This document shows positions 9,679 through 19,024 of a stretch of 64,000 nt of DNA, one piece after another (position 1 is the first letter of the stretch; each line of letters opens with the position of its first letter). The notes below the pieces were generated by a model. It did no database searches. It was not told where the DNA came from and saw only the letters and a list, made by a program, of their open reading frames with translations. A program made the translations under genes and the position numbers. Source of the DNA: Emiliania huxleyi CCMP1516 (taxonomy: Eukaryota > Haptophyta > Isochrysidales > Noelaerhabdaceae); assembly GCF_000372725.1 (NCBI RefSeq), contig NW_005201287.1:698272-762271 (forward strand). Direction: 5' to 3'.

Positions 9679-11553
9679 ATGACTGGGGAGACGACGGTGA
9701 AGAGCGTGCCGCGTCCGTTTCGCGCGCCGCCCAGCTCAATCTACGTGCAGCAGCAGCGCCGTGCGCTCGGGGCGAGAGCAGCTCCAAGGGCGTTCAAGGC
9801 AAGGGCCGGCACAGACCCGCTCGTGGTGCAGGCCGCCGCCCTCTCGGGGCCCGCCCGGCCGCTGTGCATGGCCCTGGTCGAGGTGGAGGCGTCGCGCGGG
9901 CTCACGAGGTTCTTCCGCCCTCTCATCGTCTTCACCTTCCTCCTCCTCGTGGCTCTCCTCGGGCTGGTCGCCGTTGCTGTCGTCTGGACACCCGCGTACC
10001 GCCTCTATTGGAGTGACGTGCTGCGGGCCGACCGCAATATCACCGCGTGGCGCGCCAACCAGACGCACGGCGACGGAGGTGGCGCGTGGCAGGACCTGCT
10101 CGAGAGGCCGTCCGACTTTGCGCAGATGGCGCCGCTCCCCTCCGGCTGCCAGGAGTTTGAGACCAACTCGGAGCGGTTGACCAGCGGCGTCGAGGCGATC
10201 CTCGACGTGGCGCTACGGACGCCTTTCCAGGTGGACGCGCTGCCCAACGAGCCGCAGTCCCTGGGCCCGGGCCTGAGGCTCGAGCTTGACTCGCTCGTGG
10301 TCGACGAGGTCCATCACGGCCGCTGGAACTTCGGCCTCTGCTGGCACTCGCCGTGGTGGCAGACCATGCCCGACCAGCTCGTTCTGCGGCTGCGCCGCAT
10401 CGGGCTCACTGCCACGCTCAACATGAGAGTTATCCAGCACGTCCCCTTCCACGGTGATGTCGTTATCACCTCGGGCTCCGCCACCGTCGAGGGCCTCGGC
10501 GTCGTTGCACTCGACAAGATCGACCTGGAGCACCTGGCGACGCCGGTCCGCTCATGCGAGGGTGATTTTCTGCTCACGATGCAGGGCGCCCACTTCGACG
10601 TGGGCGGCTACTCCGCGGGCGTGGGGGCGATCCTCGACGGCATCGATGTCGGCAAGGTGTTTCCCGTGCAGGACGTCCTTTGCTTTGGCGAGGGGGCGAC
10701 CTCTCTATCGGAGCTGAACCGGCTGCAGGCCAATGCCTCGTCCACCAACGGGACGGCTCCGGGCGCGGCGGGCATGGTTAACGAGATGGTGTGGGAGTAC
10801 ATGCCCTTCGTCCACCTCGCCACCACGGCGGTGCTGTGCGGCGCAGTGCTCCTCGTCACCGCCTCGCTTCTGGCCCTCCTCGGCACCGTGATGGCAGTCG
10901 CCGCCTATGTCGACGACTCGCCGCGTGCGCTGTGCCGGGTGGCACTCGTCGCATCGGCGCTCTGCGGGCTCGTCCTGCGGATCGGCTGGTCCAACCCGGC
11001 CGCGGGCACCGCCGCTTGCCTGCTCTTGCTCGCCCTCCTCGTCGCTTGGAGGCTGCTCGCGTCGGCCGCGTCCCAAGTCCGCGCCGCCGCCGCCTCTCCA
11101 CGCCGCGCTGCCGTGCTCGCTGGCAGGGCGGGCGCCGCGCTGACGGTCGGCTACCTGCTCTGGGAGAACGCCGGCACGACGGGCGCACGGCCGCTGCTCC
11201 TCCTCTATGGGCTGACGGCGACAGCCGCCATCGCCTCGCTCGTGATCGCGCCCTTTTGCACCGCAACCACGGCCTGGGGGGTGGGGGAGGTTGGGCTCGC
11301 TGCCACCAAGGTGGGGCCGCCCTCGGCCACGCGGTCGCCGGTGCGCTCGAGCACGAGCGACAAGTTCGCAGCGCGGCTGCGCCTCTTTGAGGCGCTCAAC
11401 CTGCGGCTGCACGGGCTGCCGCGCTGCTACGTCTACCTCCTCGCCGCGCTCCTCCTCGCCGGCTTCGTTGTCGTCTTCTTTTCGCTCGACTTTTCCCGCG
11501 AGCTCAACCGGCGCACGCAGTACTCCGAGGCGCCCATGACGTCTCGCTTGTGA
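9679..11553 (+). CDS. Multipass membrane protein of unknown function
   Basis: A 624-residue single-exon frame from MTGETTVKS; the next Met at 9868 (MALVEVEAS) is also possible and the frame is open upstream to 9499. A first helix (FRPLIVFTFLLLVALLGLVA) is followed by a soluble domain of about 270 residues with possible N-glycosylation sites (NIT, NQT, NAS, NGT). A block of at least six helices follows (such as LATTAVLCGAVLLVTASLLA and YVYLLAALLLAGFVVVFFSL). The layout, one N-terminal helix, an exposed domain, then a helix bundle, suggests a surface or endomembrane protein. I recognise no family. Codon use matches its neighbours. Confidence 0.7.
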   Translation: MTGETTVKSVPRPFRAPPSSIYVQQQRRALGARAAPRAFKARAGTDPLVVQAAALSGPARPLCMALVEVEASRGLTRFFRPLIVFTFLLLVALLGLVAVAVVWTPAYRLYWSDVLRADRNITAWRANQTHGDGGGAWQDLLERPSDFAQMAPLPSGCQEFETNSERLTSGVEAILDVALRTPFQVDALPNEPQSLGPGLRLELDSLVVDEVHHGRWNFGLCWHSPWWQTMPDQLVLRLRRIGLTATLNMRVIQHVPFHGDVVITSGSATVEGLGVVALDKIDLEHLATPVRSCEGDFLLTMQGAHFDVGGYSAGVGAILDGIDVGKVFPVQDVLCFGEGATSLSELNRLQANASSTNGTAPGAAGMVNEMVWEYMPFVHLATTAVLCGAVLLVTASLLALLGTVMAVAAYVDDSPRALCRVALVASALCGLVLRIGWSNPAAGTAACLLLLALLVAWRLLASAASQVRAAAASPRRAAVLAGRAGAALTVGYLLWENAGTTGARPLLLLYGLTATAAIASLVIAPFCTATTAWGVGEVGLAATKVGPPSATRSPVRSSTSDKFAARLRLFEALNLRLHGLPRCYVYLLAALLLAGFVVVFFSLDFSRELNRRTQYSEAPMTSRL

Positions 11554-11985
11554 CGGGCGCATCTCGTGTGTCACACTCTGTGTGTCTCTGTGTGACTCTC
11601 CTGTGCATTGCCGCTTTTTCTGTATTCCGACACACCGCTCACCGGCGCCCGCGAGGCTGGGCGGAGGCCGGAGCGGATGTAAGAACAAATTAGATTAACG
11701 TTTGGATTTCTACGTTCTTTGGAGCACCTGGAGTGTCTTTTTGCTTTAACGAAAGACGGGTGCGCGTGTGCACGGCGGCGAAGCATGTCCGAGGGTGAGT
11801 AAAAGTGTGAGGTTTGGTGGAGGCTGTAGCGTCGTCGCGCGTAAGAAGCGTGGTGAAATTTAGAAAAGGAGTTGCGGTGTTGATCGCCGCGGGAGCCCTC
11901 TTATTCCGCGACCCCCAACCTAGCTGCCCGGGCCTCCCACCTCACAAAGATTTGGCAAGAGCCACAAAGATTTGGCCGTCCACAA
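11554..11985. other. Intergenic
   Basis: No supported gene. It holds the 3' flank of the membrane protein (GT-rich) and the promoter region of the next gene; I see no repeat or RNA. Confidence 0.5.
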
Positions 11986-13500
11986 ATGAGTGGCCAGGCC
12001 TCGTCCTCGACCGCAGCCGCGCCCGGCGCTCCACATCCACGGCCGCAAGGCAGGGCGCCGAAGGAGCACACGTGGGATGGAAGCTACGGGGAGAGCGGTG
12101 CCTGGCTGCACAACGTCACCGGGCTGCCCTGGGCCAAGGGCGGGCGATCAGCAGCCTCGATGGCTCAGCAGCGCGAGCGCAAGCGCGAGGACAAGCGCGA
12201 CAGGAGCGGCAGGCCGGAGGCGTCCGGCACGCAGAAGCGCAAGAAGGGCGCGGTGGAGGCGGAGCGGCGCGACAGGAACCGGCGGCTGAACGTCATCAAC
12301 CAGTACCGCACAGCGGCTCGCAAGAAGAAGAAGATCCCACTCGACTCGAGCCAGGTGGCGCGCACTAGGGAGGAGAAGCGGCTTCTGGGCGACAATTTCG
12401 TGCACGAGGGCCAACGCGTGCGCGTGATCGAGGGGCTGCACGCTGGCTGCTGCGGCGTCGTGCTCGAGCGAGCCGTGCTGTGGGAGTGCGGCAGGGCGGT
12501 CACGGCCGTCGTTGAGCCGGAGCATCACCATGATGTGCTGCTGGACGAGGATGAAGATGAGGCCGGGCCGCGCCGCATTTCGCCTTACCAGGTGGAGCCG
12601 TGGCCTCGCGTCGGGCAGCAGGTCGGGCTTGATCTTAGCTTGATCTCAGCTTGATCTCAGCTTGATCTCGGCTGGACCCTGGCTGGATCTCGGATCTCGG
12701 CTGGATCTCTGCAGGTTTGCTGGCTGCCCGGCGAGCCCAACGCGATCGCCACGGTGACGTCTTTCCACGGCGGCGACGACAACGGCAGCGGCTACATCCT
12801 CTCTCGCCGCCTCTACGCCTCGCCGGCGACCGTCGAGGCGATGGCGGGTGGCGAGGTGCGTGGGACACGAGCAGCTTGAGTCATGAGCAGCTTGAGTCAT
12901 AAGTCACGAGCTAAGAGTCACATAGCCGTGCAGGTGCGCGTCGGCTCGTGGGTGCGGCTGCTGCCGCCGCATCCAGAGTCATCGCCCGAGCTAGACGTCT
13001 CGACAGCCAGGCTGCCCGACGAGCCGTCGATCAAAGACGCGCAACGGATGCTTCACGAGCTCAACCTGCATGACGTCGCTGAGTTCAGCTCGGAGCAGCT
13101 GCACGAGCTCGTGACGTTCCCCTACTATCACCGAGTGCCCGGCTGGCACGCGCCGGCCATGTCTGCACAGCCCACACCGAGCACGCATCCGCATAGCTGG
13201 GTCTCAGCAAGCGCCGAGTTCCTGCCGTTGCGAGATGTGTATGTCGTGCGCGGTGCATGCACGGCGTGCGGAGATTGCCTCGAGCTGGAGTGCGTGACCA
13301 TGGCATCTCATGATACTCTAGAGCCGCTCGGTAGCGAAAGCGAGCGAGATCCGTGCTGCGCACATTGCAACCACGACCACATGTTCAAATGCGCGCACAT
13401 GGGTCACGCCGGCGAGTGTGTGTATTCGTGCCCAGAGTGCGAAGTGTCCGGTTCGAGCGATGGCGAGTCGGGTGCCAGCGATGACGACAGCGGTGAGTAG
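11986..13500 (+). CDS. Basic KOW-like nuclear-type protein with C-terminal Cys/His cluster
   Basis: Three exons, 11986-12621, 12715-12855 and 12934-13500, all phase 0 with GT-AG introns, give 447 residues. The N-terminus is basic and charged (RKREDKRDRSGRP, then a run of lysines), typical of a nuclear protein. A KOW-like motif follows (GQRVRVIEGLHAGCCGVVLE, about residue 140), then an acidic patch. Exon 3 ends in a Cys/His cluster (CTACGDCLELEC, CCAHCNHDHMFKCAHMGHAG, CPEC) and an acidic tail. KOW motifs bind RNA or proteins in transcription and splicing factors, so an RNA-processing role is inference. Both introns consist largely of short tandem words (GATCTCAGCTT at 12640-12700; AGCAGCTTGAGTCAT at 12865-12900). 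Confidence 0.7.
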
Positions 13501-13600
13501 GTGAGTCTACCCTAAAAGTACTCCATTGTACCCATGCGGAGCCTTTATTTTTCCTCGCGGACTGGCCGCATTCTGGGTGGGATCTATTCGGCGAGTTCAC

Positions 13601-14258
13601 ATGGCGCTCGGCCTCACGGACAAGATTGGGTACGCTGTGGTTCTCGCACTGGCGGCGCGCCTGACGCTGTTGAACCGTAATTTTGTCAATGGGCCCTACA
13701 CGCAGCCGACGACAGCGCAGACCGTCGTTGACGTGCAGCGGCGAATCCGAGACATCCGCGCGCTGACGCGTGCATACGAGCCCGTCTTTGGCACAATCAG
13801 CAAGGTGCACGGTTCTTACGAGGTCAACAAGGGCGTTGGTGAGCCATACGGCCGCTTCCATAGCTTCAAGCTCTTTGACGGCGGCTTCGACTACTCCATG
13901 GACTGGCATCTCGGCGGACCGGGGACGCCAATCTCATTCAACTGCACGTGCCACAACGTGCTCGAGCCTGCGGATGAGGCGCGCCTGCCTGACGCGCTTA
14001 GTCGCCTGCCTCTTACCACTCGCCTCGAGAGAGCTGGCCTCGCCACGCGCGCAGACCGAGAGCCGGCCGACGACTGTGCGCGGCCGCAGCGACGTGCGAA
14101 TGATGCGCGCCGCGTGCCCGCCGCAGGGAGTGCGACTAGTGCGCACCGTCCACTTCCAACAACTTGGGAACTGGGCGGTTCCTCTGTGGTTGGTGACCAA
14201 GCTCAACTCTGGAGGGCAAAAGGCGGAGCTCGCCGAACTCGCAAAGCTGGTTGCTTGA
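13601..14258 (+). CDS. Small protein of unknown function, frame change in the middle
   Basis: From the Met at 13601 the frame codes for an N-terminal hydrophobic helix (GYAVVLALAARLTLL) and a soluble part (YGRFHSFKLFDGGFDYSMDW). Near 13970-14130 the plausible coding frame changes to one that ends RLVRTVHFQQLGNW, AVPLWLVTKL, stop at 14258. The C-terminal part is well formed, so either an unrecognised short intron or an indel joins the halves. No clear GT/GC-AG pair restores the frame. I cannot name the family. Confidence 0.45.
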
Positions 14259-14261
14259 GCC

Positions 14262-14996
14262 GCGCGGATTGTGCGCCAGCGTTGTGGGCGGCGGAGGGAG
14301 GGAGGGGGTAGGGAGGAGGACGAGGAGGACGAGGAGGACGAGGAGGGAGGAGGAGGAGGAGGAGGAGGAGGAGGAGGAGGAGGAGGAGGAGGAGGAGGAG
14401 GAGAGGAGGGGAGGGGGGGGGGGGGCGAACAAACCAAACCAGCCATTCTCCCCGGCCGATGGCTGCGACGGCTGTATGACAGCCATCATGCGGCCGGGGC
14501 TGAGATCTAGGCGTGCCAGCCATCCTATAGTTCACCTTCAACCTCTTAACCCCGTCAACGCTCAAAAGAGCGCTGCACGTCCCTCTCTTTCTCTCTTTAG
14601 TTTTGGCTCCAGGCTCCAGCGGCAGCGCGCGCCGAGTTCAGTACGGCTCTACGTCAATACGTGTTTCGTTTCATCAAGGGGGAGTTTTGTTGTGAAATTC
14701 TTCATCGTTGTCCTCCCGTCCTCCGAGCGTGTGCTAGGGGCCCAGCAGACAGGAGAGGTACGGCTCGGCTCTAGCCTGGGTTCCGGCTCCTAGCCAGATA
14801 GGGGGTCTGTTGCCTATGACTCGCACCATAGGCTGGCGGCTCTGTGCTTCGGCAGGCTGGGGTCGAAGGTTACGGCTTACGGTCCTGACACGAGAAGCAC
14901 GCGTGTGGCTAAAGTGCCACGTCCGACGACAGCAGCCCGACAGCAGCGCCGACAGCTCGGTGCCTTCTCAGTCTCGTCTCTCGGAAGACACACACG
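14262..14996. other. Intergenic with (GAG)n tract and inverted repeat
   Basis: It holds a (GAG)n microsatellite at about 14300-14420, then an imperfect inverted repeat (CCCCGGCCGATGGCTG at 14450 against CAGCCATCATGCGGCCGGGG). It also holds the recurrent GGGAGTTTTGTTGTGA motif at 14679-14702 and a dispersed repeat at 14775-14811 that recurs at 30508-30544. Confidence 0.6.
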
Positions 14997-17900
14997 ATGG
15001 CCCGCGCTCAGCGCTGCGCTCCGACCACTGCTGTGATTGGCGCCGGCTTAGCACTCCTCCTCCTCAACAATGAGCTGCTCTCACACGCTGCGGGCCGAGG
15101 CGGTGCCGAGGCCAGAGAGCCACTCCTTTTCGATGACACGCCGCGTGTGGAGGCCGGCGCAATGCCCGCTGCTGCCACTGAGGCCGCGTCGAATCCGCCA
15201 CCTTCGCCTTCGCCACCTCCGCCTTCGCCGCCACCTCCACCGCCGCTGCCCCCGCCACCGCCTCCGCCACCGCCTCCGCCACCGCCTCCGCCACCGTCGC
15301 CGTCACCGCCTCTGCCTCCGCCGTCGCCGTCGCCACAGCTCGTCTTCCCGGCCACCACTCCAGCCGGTGCGGCCAACTCGACGGCGTGCGGACCGGGCCG
15401 CTCTCCGTACCACGTGCTCCTCACCGCCTCGTCCGGCCACTACCAACGGTGGCAGACCCGCGTCTTCTTCCACCACTACACGGCCATCAAGGCGGCGCAC
15501 CCGTGCTCGGACCTGGGCGGCTTCACGCGGCTGCTCACCCTCCCCGACCGCCTCACGCTGGCGGAGGAGGACCGCGGCCTCTCCGCCGTGATGACGACCA
15601 TCGTCGCGAGGGAGCTAACCAAGGCGCGGCGCGGCCGCGTCGCAGTGCGGCCGCGCGCGGAGTGTGATGGGGCGGTCTCATCACACGAACGCGGCGTGTA
15701 GGAGACGGAGGACCTCGGCTTCGTCGTGCTCAACCGGCCAACCTCGATCCGCGCCGTGCTCGCGTCGGGGCATCTCGCCCCCTCTCGCGGCCCCCGCCAC
15801 ACACGCGCGCGACTCGTGTCCCGGCCCCTTGCGGCGCAGGCAGCTCGCCGCGCGGCTGGCACCGGACGAGCGGCACGTCTTCATCGTCGAGACGGACCAC
15901 GTCCTCCTCAAGCCGCTCCCAAACTTGCTCGCCACCGCAGCTGGGGGCGAAGAGGCCGCCGTTGGCCCGCCCGAGCACGCCTCCGCGACACGCGACACGC
16001 CCACGCACATGCTGCATGCACAACATGCACAACATGCATGCACGTGCTGCACATGTCACATGCACATGTCCGAGACCTGCCCCTCAGGCCGCCGCCTACC
16101 CCTTCCACTACATGGACCCGAGGCGGCCGGGGTGCGCGCCCATCGTGCGGCGGCACGCGGGGTCGGCCGAGGCGGCGGCGCGCGTGCAGCAGGTCGGGCC
16201 GAGTCCGCTGCTCATCTCGCTCGAGGCGCTGCGCTTATTAATAGTTAATTAAGCGCTTAATTAATTACTAAGTAAGCGCTCATCTCGCTCGAGGCGCTGC
16301 GCCGCGTCATCGACGGGCGGCCGGCTGCGCTTCGTCGGCACGAGAGGCGCGGCCGGCGCCCTGATTGCGCGGCCCGTGTGGCGGAGTAGGTGGGTCAACA
16401 TCTCCTTCGACATGAAGCGGGACGGCGAGGCGGACGCCGAGTTCAACTGGATGCTCGAGATGTGGGGCTACTCCGTCGCAGCGGCGCGCGCCCCCCTCAA
16501 GCACTTGGTGGTCGAGCGGCTGCAGATCGAGCCGTCGCAGCAGTTTGGCGTCCGGATCACGCCCGAGGCGGCGGGGCCGCGCTGGTACGAGGCCGGGGGC
16601 GAGCCGACGCACCACGTGCTGCACTACACTTTCTCGCACGAGTTCTCGCGCGACGGGGTGCGAGGGAGGGGGCGGAGAGGGAGGGGGCGGAGAGGGAGGG
16701 GGCGGAGAGGGCACACGCACACACGCACACACACACACACAAGAGAGGGGGGGGGGGGAAGGGAGGGGGGGGGGGGGGGGGAAATTGCCCCCCCCGTGAT
16801 CCGAGCGGAGTGGGGCCCCCAAAGGGCGGGACTCCCCCCGCGCAGGTCCCCATGGGGGACAACCCCCACGGCGAGGGGAAGCTCCAAAAGGGCGCCTTCC
16901 AGGGGGGGGGGGCCCGCGACCTGGCGCCGCCGCCTCGTTGCCCCCTCGAGGGGGGGGGGGAGATTGCAACCCGCCGTGATCGGAGCGGAGTGAGGCCTCG
17001 AGAGGGCGGGACTCCCGCCGCGCAGGTCCCGATGGTGGACAACCGCGACGGCGAGTGGAAGCTCGACAAGCGCGCCTTCCAGCGCGGCGTGCCCCGCGAC
17101 CTGCCGCCGCCGCCTCGCTGCGCCCTCGAGGCGGCGTGGGTGCTGTGGCGCAAGCTGCACGAGACGATGGAGGCGGCGGCGCCCGGCCCGAACCACTGGG
17201 AGGACGCGCCGCTGCCGGCCAGCCCGACCGCGGTACTGGCGGCACGCACGCGCGCGCTCTCTTCGCTCGGCGTCGCCGCGCGGCTCGTGGGGAGCGGGCC
17301 GTGGAGGTGGGGAGGCGACGGCGACCTGTACTTGCTGCGGGGCGGCTGGGCGATGACGCCGTGGGGGAGCGCGCGCTGGGGCGCCGCACAGAACTGGCAC
17401 GAAGTTGCTGGGGACGCGGCGCCGGCCGGCGCGCAGGTCGCTCTCTACTTGTGCGGCTACCAGCGGTGGACATGACCACGACACGTCCGGGACACGTCCG
17501 GGACATGTCCCCATAGGTCGTCCTCTACCTGTGCGGCTACCAGCGCTGGACCCACTCGGCGAGGCTCGAGGAGGAGGGGGGCACCACCACTCTCGTCCTC
17601 GAGGGCCGCCCCCCGCCCCCCGCCGCCGGCGACGCGCGGGGAGGCGGCGGCGCGGGCGAGGAGGCGGGCGCCGCGCGGAGCGAGCAGAGCCGCGCGGTGC
17701 TGCAGGGCCCTCTACTGACTCCCACCGCGGACGAGGCGGAGGATGCGGCGTCCGCGATCGCCGCGGCGGACGACACGCGCGCGGACGCCGACGCCGACCC
17801 GGCGGCAGTGCGGCGGCGCCTCCTCGGCACTGGGCCGTGGGAGCACGGGCCGCTCGCCGGCAGGCAGCTCTTCTTCCTCGCGGGTGGAGTCGCGTTCGAT

Positions 17901-18601
17901 GGGCGCGGGCGGCGGCGAGGCAACTGGAGCGTGCTTCCGCCGCCCGCCGGCGGCGCGCTGGCCGAGGCGACGCCCGCGGCGGGCGTTGCGTCTCACCGCC
18001 GCTCACGGCACGGGCGGGAGTCGTGTCGATTGAGAGCAGGTGCGGCTGGCGATTGGCGGGGCGGCCCCACTCTCCCTCGAGGCGTCGGGGCTGGCGGCAG
18101 AGGTGATGCGTCCCCTCCCAGGCTCTCACGACTGCGCGCCGCGCCGCCTAGGCGTCCTGCTGGAGGCTGAGGCAGAGAGAGACGCGGCTGGCGGCGGCCG
18201 ATTTTGTGTGGAAGGCGCCGGCGCGCCGCTGCTTCTCGAGCTGCTCCGACCGCACTTCGCCGCCGACCGAGGCGGCGGTGCGGTCGTCGGGCCTCGGCCG
18301 CGTCGCCATGGCGGCGGCGTGGTCGTGGGGCTTCAACCGCGAGGGGGTGCGTTTCGTGGTCGAGAAGGGGGAGGCGCTCTTCCGCTCGCCGTGGGGGCAG
18401 GGCCGGTGGGGCTTTGTGCCGTCGCGCGACGACGTCATCTTCGTCGACTTTGCGCAGCAAATGCACATGCTGCGCTTCGACCGCGCCCATGCGCGCTTCG
18501 TGTCGACCCGCTGCTCCGACGGCGACACCGTCTCGGGCAACCCGCTCGGGGACACAGCCGACATCACGCGCCGCCTCGAGGATGGCTGGGACAAGTGGTG
18601 A
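14997..18601 (+). CDS. Hydroxyproline O-arabinosyltransferase-like glycosyltransferase with repeated C-terminal domain
   Basis: A Golgi type II enzyme of the plant HPAT/SERGT kind, which adds arabinose or galactose to extensin-like proteins. Exons include 14997-15638, 15702-15769, 15840-15954, 16088-16234 (or its copy at 16278), to 16657, 17026-17436, 17517-about 17960, and pieces to 18601. An N-terminal anchor (TAVIGAGLALLLLNN) and a long Pro-rich stem precede the catalytic part. Family blocks are PYHVLLTASSGHYQRWQTRV, GGFTRLLTLP, FVVLNRPTSIRA, FIVETDHVLLKPLPNL (the acceptor's PDH position), YPFHYMDP, WVNISFDMKRD, FNWMLEMWGYSVAAA and HHVLHYTFSHEFSRDG. Downstream come three related blocks rich in G-x-W-x-W-G (GSGPWRWGGDGDLYLLRGGW; GTGPWEHGP; WSWGFNREGVRFVVEKGEAL), probably a repeated beta-rich domain. 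A one-base excess near 16320 breaks the frame. Several introns are introner-like. Confidence 0.75.
15953..16096 (+). repeat. Introner-like GC-AG intron with ACATGTCC words
   Basis: Intron 15955-16087 (GAG|GCCGCC ... CTCAG|GCCGCC) repeats AGGCCGCCG at both ends. It holds ACATGCTGCATGC, GCACAACATGCAC and CACATGTCCGAGACC words. Removal joins ...GGEE to AAAYPFHYMDP, the expected family sequence. Confidence 0.7.
16210..16302 (+). repeat. AT-rich insertion with perfect 25-bp duplication in the coding region
   Basis: The 25 bases at 16210-16234 recur without change at 16278-16302. Between them are 43 bases made almost wholly of TTAATTA-type words. The insert brings stop codons, so the reading frame needs it removed. 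No GT-AG or GC-AG pair within the duplication gives the excision directly. Confidence 0.8.
16785..17130 (+). repeat. About 178-bp duplication, upstream copy intronic and drifted towards G/C runs
   Basis: The segment 16785-16960 is a copy of 16965-17130, which spans the 3' splice site and the exon starting at 17026. In the upstream copy many coding bases are replaced by G or C so that homopolymers form (for example GATGGTGGAC becomes CATGGGGGAC). The upstream copy lies in the intron 16658-17025, next to GGGAGG-type repeats. Confidence 0.75.
17437..17551 (+). repeat. Introner-like GT-AG intron with 35-bp flanking duplication
   Basis: The 35 bases at 17437-17471 recur at 17517-17551 with four mismatches. 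The 45-base interior is ACCACGACACGTCCGGGACA, then CGTCCGGGACATGTCC and CCATAG. The 80-bp intron 17437-17516 is GT-AG and in phase. Its first 35 bases still code for VALYLCGYQRW, as does the exon copy (VVLYLCGYQRW). Confidence 0.85.
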
Positions 18602-19024
18602 ACCATGCGCCGTTATGTCCCGGTGGGCAAGTGAAACTTTCATCTATCTAAAGTCCGCGTGCGGCAGAGGCCAGACGCCAGAGCTCTCTGGGTGTCTCTG
18701 GCTGATCGAATTCGATCTCGATGTAGCAGCGCGGATTTTATTCTAGTTTTTGTTTTGTGTGTGTTCATGCAGCAATCATCATTTTGTGGGCGACGAGAAA
18801 AAAAAGGGGACAGACACAAGAGATTGAAGATCCCTCACACCAAGATCGTGCAGGGCGGGGACACATGTCCCTAAATCCCATCTCGTCTCAGAGTTTGACC
18901 GTTTTTATTTATTTATTTATTTACCACGCGGTCGCGCGGTCCTATTGCAATAGTCGCGGTCTGGGCTCACTCTGGCTCGTGGTGTCACAACCTGTAAAGA
19001 TGGCGAGAGGCCCAGCGGGCGCGC
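18602..19024. other. Intergenic with dispersed repeat
   Basis: The convergent 3' flanks of two genes. 18822-18923 is the opposite-orientation copy of the SINE-like body at 7577-7687, again ending in (TTTA)n. No gene is seen. Confidence 0.7.
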
